Part shown: piece by piece, positions 24,123 through 32,376 of the stretch
How positions within the stretch are numbered: the first letter of the stretch is position 1
Layout: every line of letters begins with the position of its first letter
NCBI GenBank assembly: GCA_964413055.1
Contig: CAYPRB010000001.1
Location: 124,001-188,000, forward strand
From: UBA3102 sp964413055
GTDB lineage: Bacteria > Bacillota > Desulfotomaculia > Desulfotomaculales > Pelotomaculaceae
Direction of reading: 5' to 3'
Length of the DNA: 64,000 bases
Program-made: the position numbers and the translations under genes
The notes under the pieces: model-generated
Seen by the model: only the letters and a program-made list of their open reading frames with translations
Databases searched by the model: none
What the model was told of the DNA's origin: nothing

Positions 24123-24782
24123 ATACCTCTAAAAGATAACGTTCCTTCCCGGAGTTTTCCCGTTGTAAATATCCTGCTGATCGGGATCAATCTGGTGGTT
24201 TTTTTCTATGAATTATCCCTGGGAAGATTTTTTGATTACTTTGTTTTGTCCTACGGAGTGGTTCCGGCCCAGTTTGTCGCCCAGGGATTTGCCGGAGAGC
24301 AGATGGTGCGGTTTACGGCCGCCATGTTTATGCACGGCGGCTGGTTCCACTTATTAAGCAACATGCTGTACCTGTGGATTTTCGGAGATAACGTGGAGGA
24401 CCGCATGGGTCACCTAAAATATCTGGTTTTTTACCTGTTAGCCGGTTATATTGCCACCCTGGCGCACGTTTTTTACGCCCCGCAGTCCAACGCCCCCCTG
24501 ATCGGTGCCAGCGGCGCCATCGCCGGGGTTCTGGGGGCATATCTGATTCTTTTCCCGCGTGCCAAAGTATTGACCCTGATTTTTATTTTTATTTTTATTC
24601 AAATCATCCCCGTACCGGCGGTTATTTTTCTGGGCCTCTGGTTTATCCTGCAACTTCTGCAGGGGGCCGCGGCTGCGGGGGCGCCGGGGGTGGCTTTTTG
24701 GGCCCATATCGGCGGCTTTGTGGCTGGAATGCTGCTGGTCAAACTATTTGCCCGGCGCAAAAGTTATGCCGGATACCCTTAA
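24123..24782 (+). CDS. Rhomboid family intramembrane serine protease, non-standard start likely
   Basis: Rhomboid features are complete: GGWFHLLSNMLYLWIFG (His and Asn of the oxyanion site), the catalytic Ser in GASGAIAGVLGAY, the catalytic His in AHIGGFVAGML, and about six membrane segments. The frame is open back to 24096. The family-typical N-terminus (IPLKDNVPSRSFPVVNILL) begins at an ATA codon at 24123, about 10 bp after AGGAGGGG. There is no ATG, GTG or TTG before GTG 24195, and that start would cut away most of the first membrane helix. ATA is therefore the likely start, giving 219 aa. Confidence 0.82.
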   Translation: MPLKDNVPSRSFPVVNILLIGINLVVFFYELSLGRFFDYFVLSYGVVPAQFVAQGFAGEQMVRFTAAMFMHGGWFHLLSNMLYLWIFGDNVEDRMGHLKYLVFYLLAGYIATLAHVFYAPQSNAPLIGASGAIAGVLGAYLILFPRAKVLTLIFIFIFIQIIPVPAVIFLGLWFILQLLQGAAAAGAPGVAFWAHIGGFVAGMLLVKLFARRKSYAGYP

Positions 24783-24838
24783 ACACTGAATATTGTGGTC
24801 CGTTTTTTTTCAAAGGATTACCGGGTGTCCGGGTGCTC

Positions 24839-24853
24839 ATTGTATGATACAAT
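24839..24853. promoter_or_regulatory. 15-bp perfect palindrome upstream of the 56-aa gene
   Basis: ATTGTAT-G-ATACAAT lies 39 bp upstream of the ATG of the small Cys protein. It could be an operator. TACAAT in its right half could act as a -10 element, but no good -35 is found at the proper distance. Confidence 0.35.
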
Positions 24854-24892
24854 AGGCTTGTTCTATGAACAAGGAGCAAGCGGGGTGAAGAT

Positions 24893-25063
24893 ATGATCAG
24901 ATTTATATGTGATTGCGGCAATGAAGACCCGGATTGTTTCGATGTTTATGTAAAGCAAAGCGACCTGTGCGGCGTGCTCTATGTAATATGCAGAAATTGC
25001 GGTAATACCAGGGAGAATTTCGTGGCCTGCGTTAGGGATAATATTGAATCAACCGTGGCCTAA
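24893..25063 (+). CDS. 56-aa Cys-rich protein, zinc-ribbon-like
   Basis: The ATG at 24893 follows GGGGTG and opens a 56-codon frame ended by an intrinsic terminator. The protein has the motif pairs ICDCGN (Cys-x-Cys), then CRNCGN (Cys-x2-Cys) and two further Cys, as expected for a small zinc-binding fold. It is not recognised. A monocistronic layout with its own terminator and conserved-looking Cys spacing supports a real gene. Confidence 0.65.
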   Translation: MIRFICDCGNEDPDCFDVYVKQSDLCGVLYVICRNCGNTRENFVACVRDNIESTVA

Positions 25064-25087
25064 TCAAAAAATCAGGTGCTTGGGGAA

Positions 25088-25115
25088 AATACCGCCCGCA
25101 GGGGCGGTATTTTTA
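25088..25115 (+). terminator. Intrinsic terminator after the 56-aa gene
   Basis: A perfect 10-bp stem AATACCGCCC / GGGCGGTATT with a GCAG loop is followed by T residues. Confidence 0.9.
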
Positions 25116-25322
25116 TTCCAATAATTAACCGTAATTTTATTAATATATTTTCCTTTTAAGTGAAAACTATAAAAAATAAAAAACATAAATACGGTTATTT
25201 GCTCTCTGCAAGCGCCATTTTGAGCAGTAATGGTAAGTAACCCGGAACCAAGATTGTTTTCCGTTTCTGATTAATTAGCCCTGAATCTGCGTATAATATA
25301 ATACATAAAGGGGGTGACAGAG

Positions 25323-25859
25323 ATGAAAGCAACAGGAATAGTACGCCGCATTGACGATCTCGGCAGAGTGGTAATTCCCAAGGAGATCAGACGGACCATG
25401 CGTATTAGGGAAGGGGATCCCCTCGAAATTTTTACCGATAGGGAAGGGGAAGTAATTTTGAAAAAATATTCCCCTATCGGTGAATTAGGTGAATTTGCTT
25501 CGGAATACGCTGATTCACTTAATGAAGCACTGGGGCACATTTCTTGCATCGCAGACAAGGATGCGATTATTTCAGTGGCGGGTGCGCCGAAAAAACAATT
25601 ATTAAACAAACAAATCAGCTCCGAAATCGAAAAAGTAATGGAAGAAAGAAAAATGAAAGTTTTTAGCGAACCGTGTTTCTTGACTTTCGATGAGGACATT
25701 AAGTATAATTACGCGGTAGTGGCGCCGATCATTGCCGAAGGAGACCCGGTAGGAGCAGTAATCATTACGACGAAAGAGCCGGGCGTGCAAATGGGCGACC
25801 TGGAGACCAAGCTTGCGGAAACCGCGGCAGGCTTTCTGGCCAAACAAATGGAACAATAA
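25323..25859 (+). CDS. spoVT: Stage V sporulation protein T (AbrB-family regulator)
   Basis: SpoVT is a DNA-binding regulator of late, forespore-specific sporulation genes. The N-terminal ~50 residues are an AbrB swapped-hairpin domain (MKATGIVRRIDDLGRVVIPK). The rest (~residues 55-178) is a GAF-like sensor domain. The length of 178 aa matches SpoVT and excludes the shorter AbrB/Abh proteins. The ATG at 25323 follows GGGGGTGA; an in-frame ATG 9 bp upstream is rejected. TATAAT lies at about 25294. An intrinsic terminator follows, so the gene is monocistronic. Confidence 0.93.
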   Translation: MKATGIVRRIDDLGRVVIPKEIRRTMRIREGDPLEIFTDREGEVILKKYSPIGELGEFASEYADSLNEALGHISCIADKDAIISVAGAPKKQLLNKQISSEIEKVMEERKMKVFSEPCFLTFDEDIKYNYAVVAPIIAEGDPVGAVIITTKEPGVQMGDLETKLAETAAGFLAKQMEQ

Positions 25860-25861
25860 AA

Positions 25862-25889
25862 AAGAAGCCCCAAAAGGGCTTCTTTTTTT
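25862..25889 (+). terminator. Intrinsic terminator after spoVT
   Basis: AGAAGCCC pairs with GGGCTTCT around CAAAA and is followed by seven T. Confidence 0.92.
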
Positions 25890-25994
25890 GCCTCATTTTT
25901 TACAAATAAAATGTATCAATTTCCATTTGAGTGCACCATGATTATTTTAAGTAAAAGTGAAAAGAATAACAAAAAAAATGCCTTGGAGGATTAT

Positions 25995-28064
25995 ATGCCT
26001 AAGATTAATGAAAAACCTAACCGGCTAATCAATGAAAAGTCTCCCTATCTCCTGCAGCACGCTTATAACCCTGTTGATTGGTATCCTTGGTCTGAAGAAG
26101 CTTTTTCCAAGGCCAAAACGGAAGACAAGCCTATTTTTCTAAGCATTGGTTATTCCACCTGTCACTGGTGCCACGTAATGGAGCGGGAGTCTTTCGAGGA
26201 TGAGGAAACGGCCCGGATTTTAAACGACGGTTTTGTGGCCGTAAAAGTGGACCGGGAAGAGCGCCCGGACCTGGACCGGATTTACATGACGGCCTGTCAG
26301 GCCATGACCGGTCAGGGGGGGTGGCCGCTGACCGTGATCATGATGCCGGATAAAAAACCCTTTTTTGCGGGTACTTATTTTCCTGAAAAGGCAAAATGGG
26401 GCCTGCCCGGCCTGGCGGAGATATTATTGCAAATCTTGGAAATATGGGAAAACGACCGGGGCAGAGTGATGCAGGCCGGTGAGCGCGTGGTTGAGGCCGT
26501 GCGGTCGTGGGGCGGCACTTTTAAAGAAGGTAAACTGACTGAAAAAACACTGCACCGGGCTTTTAAGCAGCTGCGCGCCCGTTTTGACGGGCAGCACGGG
26601 GGGTTCGGCGCGGCGCCCAAGTTCCCGGCTCCCCATAACTTGAAATTCCTTTTGCGTTACTGGAAGAGAAGCGGGGAGCAGGAGGCCCTGTCCATGGTGG
26701 AAAAGACCTTGCAGTCCATGTACCAGGGAGGTATCTACGATCATATCGGGTTCGGCTTTGCCCGCTATGCCACGGATGAAAAATGGCTGGTGCCGCATTT
26801 TGAAAAAATGCTCTACGACAACGCGCTGCTGGCCCTGGCTTATATTGAAGCGTACCAGGCGACCGGTAATGAGTTTTATGCCCGTGCGGCCAGGGAGATC
26901 TTTACCTACGTCCGGCGGGACATGACGGCGCCGGAAGGAGGGTTTTATTCCGCGGAAGACGCCGACTCCGAGGGGGTGGAAGGTAAATTTTATGTTTGGA
27001 CACCCGCTGAAATCAAAAAAGTGCTGGGAGAACGGGAAGGTGCCATCTACTGCCGGCTTTACGATATCACTCCGGAAGGTAATTTTGAAGGGTACAGCAT
27101 TCCCAACCTGAGCCGGGAAACCCCCGAAAGTGCCGCCGCCAGGTGCGGCATGGCGCCTGAAGAACTGGCGGCCCTGGCGGAAGCGCTGAGGAAAAAACTT
27201 TTTGCCGCCAGGGAAAAGAGGGTGCATCCTTTCAAAGACGATAAAATCCTTACTTCCTGGAACGGTTTGATGATCGCCGCTTTGGCGCGGGGCGCGGCGG
27301 TGTTTCACGAGCCTGCGTACCGGCGGGCGGCCGACCGGGCGGTGAATTTTATTTTTCGCGCGCTGCAGCGGGAAGACGGCAGGTTATTGGCCCGTTTCCG
27401 TGACGGCGAGGCGGCCTATCCCGCTTACCTGGATGATTATGCTTACCTAATCTGGGGATTGCTGGAGTTGTACGGCGCCTCCTTTGAAGCCGGTTATTTG
27501 GAAAAGGCCGTCATGCTGGTGCAGCAGGTCCTGGATCTCTTTTGGGACCGTGAAGGCGGCGGATTTTTTTTCTCCGCCAGGGACGCCGAGCAGATCATTG
27601 ACCGGCCCAAGGAAGTGTACGACGGGGCGTTGCCTTCAGGTAATTCTGTGATGCTGGTTAACCTTTTGCGCCTGGCGAGGCTCACCGGGGACCAAACCCT
27701 GACGGCAAAAGCCGAAAAACAGGTCGCGGTTTTTGCCGGACAGGTGGCGGCCGATCCCGGGGCTTACACTCATTTTTTATCCGGAGTCTATTTCTTCATG
27801 GGTCCCGCCAGGGAGGTGGTTATTGCCGGGCAGGCAGATGACCCGCACGTGGCAAAAATGCTGCGCGTTCTGCAGCGAAAATTTCTGCCGGATATGGTGG
27901 CGGCTTTTCACCCGGAAGGGGAAGCGGGAAAAGATATTGAGCGGCTGGCGCCTTTTCTGGCGGAACAACGTTCCATTGAAGGGAAAGCAACCGCTTATCT
28001 TTGTGAAAATTATTCCTGCCGCGCCCCGGTAACAGATTATGACAGTTTTATCAGCCAAATTTAA
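25995..28064 (+). CDS. YyaL-like thioredoxin-domain protein
   Basis: The 689-aa cytosolic protein starts with a thioredoxin-like domain (NRLINEKSPYLLQHAYNPVDW, then a CHWCHVM Cys-x2-Cys site near residue 55). A long alpha/alpha barrel resembling N-acylglucosamine 2-epimerases follows (FEKMLYDNALLALAYIEAY; LPSGNSVMLVNLLRL). This architecture is that of YyaL/SSP411-type proteins, whose reaction is not established. The ATG at 25995 follows TTGGAGG and matches the usual family start; the open frame further upstream is ignored. Confidence 0.88.
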   Translation: MPKINEKPNRLINEKSPYLLQHAYNPVDWYPWSEEAFSKAKTEDKPIFLSIGYSTCHWCHVMERESFEDEETARILNDGFVAVKVDREERPDLDRIYMTACQAMTGQGGWPLTVIMMPDKKPFFAGTYFPEKAKWGLPGLAEILLQILEIWENDRGRVMQAGERVVEAVRSWGGTFKEGKLTEKTLHRAFKQLRARFDGQHGGFGAAPKFPAPHNLKFLLRYWKRSGEQEALSMVEKTLQSMYQGGIYDHIGFGFARYATDEKWLVPHFEKMLYDNALLALAYIEAYQATGNEFYARAAREIFTYVRRDMTAPEGGFYSAEDADSEGVEGKFYVWTPAEIKKVLGEREGAIYCRLYDITPEGNFEGYSIPNLSRETPESAAARCGMAPEELAALAEALRKKLFAAREKRVHPFKDDKILTSWNGLMIAALARGAAVFHEPAYRRAADRAVNFIFRALQREDGRLLARFRDGEAAYPAYLDDYAYLIWGLLELYGASFEAGYLEKAVMLVQQVLDLFWDREGGGFFFSARDAEQIIDRPKEVYDGALPSGNSVMLVNLLRLARLTGDQTLTAKAEKQVAVFAGQVAADPGAYTHFLSGVYFFMGPAREVVIAGQADDPHVAKMLRVLQRKFLPDMVAAFHPEGEAGKDIERLAPFLAEQRSIEGKATAYLCENYSCRAPVTDYDSFISQI

Positions 28065-28122
28065 ATTTTTACAAAATATTTAAAGGAATAATAAGACATC
28101 TGTCGAAAAAATTTACTATAAA

Positions 28123-28151
28123 TTGACGTATTGCCGTTAGTTAATTAATTT
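28123..28151 (+). promoter_or_regulatory. Putative sigma-A promoter of the motAB-che operon
   Basis: TTGACG (28123-28128), 17-bp spacer, TAATTT (28146-28151), 18 bp upstream of the motA start. No sigma-28 pattern was found here. Confidence 0.5.
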
Positions 28152-28168
28152 GGGAAGGGAGTATATTA

Positions 28169-28960
28169 TTGGAGAGCACCACTATCGGAGGAATATTATT
28201 TGCTGTGGTTTGTCTGGTTGTGGCTTTTATTATGGACGGCGGGCACGTAACGGCACTGCTGAAACCGACGGCTGCCATGATTGTTTTCGGGGGCACCATC
28301 GGGGCAACCATGGTGGGGTTTTCGTTGAGCGAACTTAAAAATGTTCCGAAGTTGATCCGGGTGACTTTGTTTCATAAGTTGCCCAATGAAATTGAACTGA
28401 TCGAGAACCTTGTCGACCTGTCTGATAAGGTGCGGAGAGAAGGTCTCCTGTATTTGGATAACCAGTTGCCCCAGATCGACGACGAATTTATGCGCAAAGG
28501 TATCCAACTGGTGGTGGACGGCACCGACCCGGAACTGGTGCGGCAGATATTGGAAACCGAGATGTACGCGCTTGAGGAACGCCACCATAGCGGGGCCAAT
28601 ATTTTTGAGACGGCGGGCGGTTATGCGCCGACATTCGGCATTATCGGGACGGTGATGGGGCTGGTGCACGTCCTGGGCAGTCTGGAAAGCCCGGAAAATT
28701 TAGGTCCCGCGATCGCGCTGGCCTTTATCGCCACCCTGTACGGTGTCGCGTCCGCAAATGTTTTGTGGCTGCCCATTGCCGAAAAGTTGAAAAATATGAG
28801 CAAGAAGGAAGCCATGCTCCGGGAATTAATGCTGGAAGGAATCATGTCGATTCAGGCCGGTTATAACCCGATACTGGTCCGGGAACGGCTCACGGCGTTT
28901 TTGAAACCCAGAAGCCGGCGTGACGGGGAAGAAGCGGAAGAGGAAGGGATAGCGGAATGA
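28169..28960 (+). CDS. motA: Flagellar motor stator protein MotA
   Basis: MotA forms with MotB the ion-conducting stator. The 263-aa protein has four membrane segments, two at the N-terminus (IGGILFAVVCLVVAFIMDGG, KPTAAMIVFGGTIGATMVGF) and two around residues 150-200 (AGGYAPTFGIIGTVMGL, GPAIALAFIATLYGVASAN). The cytoplasmic loop carries the charged residues that touch FliG. The TTG start follows GGGAAGGGAG. motB overlaps its end by 4 bp. Confidence 0.95.
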   Translation: MESTTIGGILFAVVCLVVAFIMDGGHVTALLKPTAAMIVFGGTIGATMVGFSLSELKNVPKLIRVTLFHKLPNEIELIENLVDLSDKVRREGLLYLDNQLPQIDDEFMRKGIQLVVDGTDPELVRQILETEMYALEERHHSGANIFETAGGYAPTFGIIGTVMGLVHVLGSLESPENLGPAIALAFIATLYGVASANVLWLPIAEKLKNMSKKEAMLRELMLEGIMSIQAGYNPILVRERLTAFLKPRSRRDGEEAEEEGIAE

Positions 28961-29754
28961 CGCGGCGTAAAAAGACGCGGGGTCATTCGGGCAAGAGCGG
29001 ACAGGAAAGGTGGCTTTTGACTTACTCCGACTTGATTACCCTGCTGGTGATTTTTTTCGTGGTTATGTATGCTCTTAGTAACGTTGACGCCCAGAAATTT
29101 AAAGCCATGGCTTACTCCCTGGCTGCTTCCATGGGGGGCGGGGCGCAATCGGTGGTGCTGGATTATCCCGGTGCCACGTTCGCACCCGGCGTATCCGGCA
29201 GTTACCTGGAGGAAAATCTGGGAACCCAGGAGGAGTTGTCGGATTTGAACAGCCTGGAGAGGCTCAGGGAAAAGTTGCAGCGGTACATAGACGAACACGG
29301 GTTGTACGGAAAGGTGACGGTAAATATGGAAGAGAGAGGGGTGGTTTTGAGTTTCCGTGACATCGCCCTCTTTCCTCTGGGTTCTGCCGAGCTTACGCCG
29401 GAAGCCAGGGAAATGATTAAAAAAATAGGGCAAATTTTAATTGAGGTACCCAATCACGTCAGGGTGGAGGGACATACTGACGACCTGCCCATTAGTACCA
29501 GGCAATATCCTTCCAACTGGGAGCTTTCCGTGGCCCGGTCGACCAGAGTGGTGCAAGAGCTGCTCCAGGAATTGGATTTTACCCCCCGGCGCCTGTCAGC
29601 CTCCGGTTACGGCGAATACAGGCCGCGGGTGCCGAATGATTCGATAGATAACCGCCAACAAAACCGGCGGGTGGATATGGTGATTCTAAGAAGCAGGTTC
29701 GGTGCGGCAGAGCCGGTGCCGCTGCCGCAGGCGGCCGGCGCTGAAATGCACTAG
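28957..29754 (+). CDS. motB: Flagellar motor stator protein MotB
   Basis: MotB anchors the stator to peptidoglycan. One N-terminal membrane helix contains the ion-binding Asp (LLTYSDLITLLVIFF), followed by a plug region. A C-terminal OmpA-like domain comes next (VEGHTDDLPISTRQYPSNWELSVARS, NRRVDMVI). Length is 265 aa. The Tyr next to the critical Asp (YSD) occurs in both H+- and Na+-type stators, so the coupling ion is undecided. The ATG overlaps the motA stop. Confidence 0.95.
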   Translation: MTRRKKTRGHSGKSGQERWLLTYSDLITLLVIFFVVMYALSNVDAQKFKAMAYSLAASMGGGAQSVVLDYPGATFAPGVSGSYLEENLGTQEELSDLNSLERLREKLQRYIDEHGLYGKVTVNMEERGVVLSFRDIALFPLGSAELTPEAREMIKKIGQILIEVPNHVRVEGHTDDLPISTRQYPSNWELSVARSTRVVQELLQELDFTPRRLSASGYGEYRPRVPNDSIDNRQQNRRVDMVILRSRFGAAEPVPLPQAAGAEMH

Positions 29755-29802
29755 ATGACCGGTGGACGTTTTTTATTATTCAACCGGAAAGGGGCGATTT
29801 TG

Positions 29803-30294
29803 GTGGCAAAACAAGAAAAAGAAGTGGGCCGCCGGGAGGACCAGTTGGTGGTTTTTCAGTTGGCGCAACAAACTTATGGTATTGATATTGCTTCGGTATT
29901 TGAAATTATCCGCATGGAGAAAATTACTAAAGTACCGCGTACCCCGGATTTCGTTGAAGGGGTAATCAACCTGCGCGGGAAAATTATTCCGGTAATCGAT
30001 CTCTGCAAAAGATTTGGTCTGGATTACACCGAAGCAACCAATTCCAGCCGGATTATCATTGTGGACGTGGACGGAAACACCATCGGCATGATCGTAGATG
30101 CGGTATCGGAAGTGCTTAGTGTGCCGGCAGAAAGTATTGAACCGCCGCCCTCGATGATTCACGGTATTGATGCGGCCTACCTGAAGGGGATCGCGATTCT
30201 TGAAGGCAGGTTGATTATCCTTCTTAACCTGGGTAAAATTTTTCACGATCATGAAATTAATGAAATTGAGGAGTTGACAGTCGAGACGGCGTAG
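29803..30294 (+). CDS. cheW: Chemotaxis coupling protein CheW
   Basis: CheW links chemoreceptors to CheA. The whole protein is one CheW domain (QLVVFQLAQQTYGIDIASVFEII ... GVINLRGKIIPVIDL ... GIAILEGRLIILLNLGKIF). The start is GTG 29803 (TTG 29800 is possible) after AAAGGGG; the ATG directly after the motB stop would add 16 poorly typed residues. Length is 163 aa. It is followed 12 bp later by cheA. Confidence 0.93.
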   Translation: MAKQEKEVGRREDQLVVFQLAQQTYGIDIASVFEIIRMEKITKVPRTPDFVEGVINLRGKIIPVIDLCKRFGLDYTEATNSSRIIIVDVDGNTIGMIVDAVSEVLSVPAESIEPPPSMIHGIDAAYLKGIAILEGRLIILLNLGKIFHDHEINEIEELTVETA

Positions 30295-30306
30295 GGGGGG
30301 GAGACA

Positions 30307-32376
30307 ATGTTCTCAGACGAAGAGATTAGCGTTTTCCTGGACGAGCTGGAAGAAAAAATTCAAATAATCAACGAAAACATCTTGCTCCTGGAACGGGAGG
30401 GCGAAAGCCGGGAGGCGCTCCAGGAGATTTTTCGGGCGGCTCATACCATCAAAGGCTCTTCGGGAGTTATGGGTTACGAAAAAATGGCCTCTCTTACCCA
30501 TGAAATGGAGAATCTTTTTGATCAAATGCGTAAGGGGATGCTTCCGCTAACCGGGAAGTTGGTCGACACGCTTCTTACGGCTTTGGACAGCCTGCAGGCC
30601 CTGCGCGATGAGATTGTGGGGAAAGACGTGCCGGTCGACGTCGGACAGGTGGTGGCGGACTTGAGACAGTGCCAGGAGACGCTGCCCGCCGCATCTGCCG
30701 GTGCCGGAACGAAAGAAGAGGCCGGATCTCCCGCCACGGTGGCGATAGATCTGGAGGAGGTTGATTATGAAGTAATCCAGGAAGCCGAGTTAAGGGGTTA
30801 CCAGGCTTACAAGATATCCGTTGAACTGGATCCGGGAACGCAGATGAAGTCGGTACGGGCTTTCCTGGTTTTTGAAACGCTCCAACAAATAGGTGAAGTG
30901 ATCAAGTCCGTGCCGTCTGCCGAAGATATCCAGGAAGGACGGTTTGATAACGGGTTCCGGCTGGTTTTGTTGACCGTGGAGGACCGGGAACGGGTGAGCA
31001 ATACGTTGATGAATATTTCGGAAGTAGCCGCAGTCGAGATCGAGCGTGTCGTTCCGGCCGGAGATACCGGGATGGCCGCGCCGGAATGGGAACAGGAGTC
31101 CCGGGCTGCGGAAAAGGCAAAACCCGGTTCGGCGTCTAAACCGGAACCTGCCGGGGTGAAAACTATTCAAACAGTGCGGGTGGACGTTGAAAGACTGGAT
31201 AACCTGATGAACCTGGTGGGGGAGCTGGTGATCGATCGTACCCGGCTAAACCGTTTCGCAGAGCTATTTGAAGGTCATTCGGCGGGCGGTTCCTCTGAAA
31301 TGGTGGATAATTTGTTTGAGATTTCCGAGCATCTCGGGCAGGTGACGGGAGACCTGCAGGAACAGATCATGAAGGCCAGAATGTTACCGGTGGCACGGGT
31401 TTTTAACCGTTTTCCCAGGATGGTACGCGATTTGGCCCATAAAATGGGCAAGGAAATCAATTTTATCGTCGAGGGACACGAAACCGAACTGGACCGGAAT
31501 GTGATTGAAATTATCGGCGATCCCCTGATCCACCTGATCAGAAATGCCGTCGACCACGGGATTGAAGCCCCGGAGATAAGGACCAAACTGGGCAAACCAA
31601 AAATGGGTGTGGTCAAACTCAGGGCCTCGTATTTGGAAAATTATATTAACATTACCGTACAGGACGACGGTAGAGGGCTCGACCCGGAAAGGCTGCGCGC
31701 CAAAGCGGTCGAGAAAGGGCTTTTAGACCAGGGAGCGGCAGTGCGCATGGCGGACAGGGAAGCTTTGGATCTGGTTTTCATGGCCGGGTTTTCCACTGCC
31801 GCGGAAGTGAGTGACCTGTCGGGGCGCGGTGTGGGGATGGACGTGGTCCGGAATAAGATTGAGAGCATTAACGGCATGATCGATATTGCGAGTGCGCCGG
31901 GGGAAGGAACCACTTTTACCATCAGGCTGCCGCTTACCCTGGCCATTATTCAGGCCCTGATGGTGGAACTGGGAGGCGAGCAATTCGCCCTGCCCTTAAC
32001 CAATGTTGTAGAGACTATCAGCATTGAAAGGGGAGCAATTCAGAAAATCAAGCACAGCGAGGTGACACTGGTCAGGGGCAGGATTTTGCCCCTGGTAAGG
32101 CTTTCGGCGGTATTTGAACGGGAAGCTTTCCGCAGTGAAGAAGACCATGTTTTCGTGGTGGTCTTGGGGGTCGGGGAGAAAAAATTCGGGGTTATCGTAG
32201 ATAAACTGTTGGGTGAACTGGAGATCGTCATTAAGTCTCTGGGCGACTACCTGGGTAAAGTGCCGTGCATTTCGGGCGCCACTATTCTTGGGGACGGACA
32301 GGTAGCTTTGATCGTTGACGTGAGGAGCCTGGTCAAGGAAATAGGAATCGAGGAAACGGTATATGCCGCCGGTTAA
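30307..32376 (+). CDS. cheA: Chemotaxis histidine kinase CheA
   Basis: The 689-aa kinase shows the usual order. P1 has the phospho-His in FRAAHTIKGSSG (~residue 46). A P2-like region with a second ferredoxin-like fold lies at ~residues 140-250. The P3 dimerisation helices come next (VDVERLDNLMNLVGELVIDRTRL). P4 carries the ATP-binding N, G1 and G2 boxes (HLIRNAVDHGIE, DDGRGLD, GRGVGMDVV). P5 is a CheW-like domain at the end. All catalytic boxes are intact. cheB overlaps its 3' end by 14 bp. Confidence 0.96.
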   Translation: MFSDEEISVFLDELEEKIQIINENILLLEREGESREALQEIFRAAHTIKGSSGVMGYEKMASLTHEMENLFDQMRKGMLPLTGKLVDTLLTALDSLQALRDEIVGKDVPVDVGQVVADLRQCQETLPAASAGAGTKEEAGSPATVAIDLEEVDYEVIQEAELRGYQAYKISVELDPGTQMKSVRAFLVFETLQQIGEVIKSVPSAEDIQEGRFDNGFRLVLLTVEDRERVSNTLMNISEVAAVEIERVVPAGDTGMAAPEWEQESRAAEKAKPGSASKPEPAGVKTIQTVRVDVERLDNLMNLVGELVIDRTRLNRFAELFEGHSAGGSSEMVDNLFEISEHLGQVTGDLQEQIMKARMLPVARVFNRFPRMVRDLAHKMGKEINFIVEGHETELDRNVIEIIGDPLIHLIRNAVDHGIEAPEIRTKLGKPKMGVVKLRASYLENYINITVQDDGRGLDPERLRAKAVEKGLLDQGAAVRMADREALDLVFMAGFSTAAEVSDLSGRGVGMDVVRNKIESINGMIDIASAPGEGTTFTIRLPLTLAIIQALMVELGGEQFALPLTNVVETISIERGAIQKIKHSEVTLVRGRILPLVRLSAVFEREAFRSEEDHVFVVVLGVGEKKFGVIVDKLLGELEIVIKSLGDYLGKVPCISGATILGDGQVALIVDVRSLVKEIGIEETVYAAG

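Noticed and set aside
25290..25315. Possible sigma-G promoter (TGAATC, 16 bp, CATAAAG) for spoVT
   Set aside because: The implied start site would lie in the ribosome-binding site, leaving no usable leader.
26424..27308. 294-codon minus-strand frame opposite the YyaL-like gene
   Set aside because: Antisense to a fully conserved protein; no start signal.
28085..28140. Sigma-28 promoter before motA
   Set aside because: TAAA words are present but no CCGAT element at 14-16 bp; a vegetative promoter fits better.
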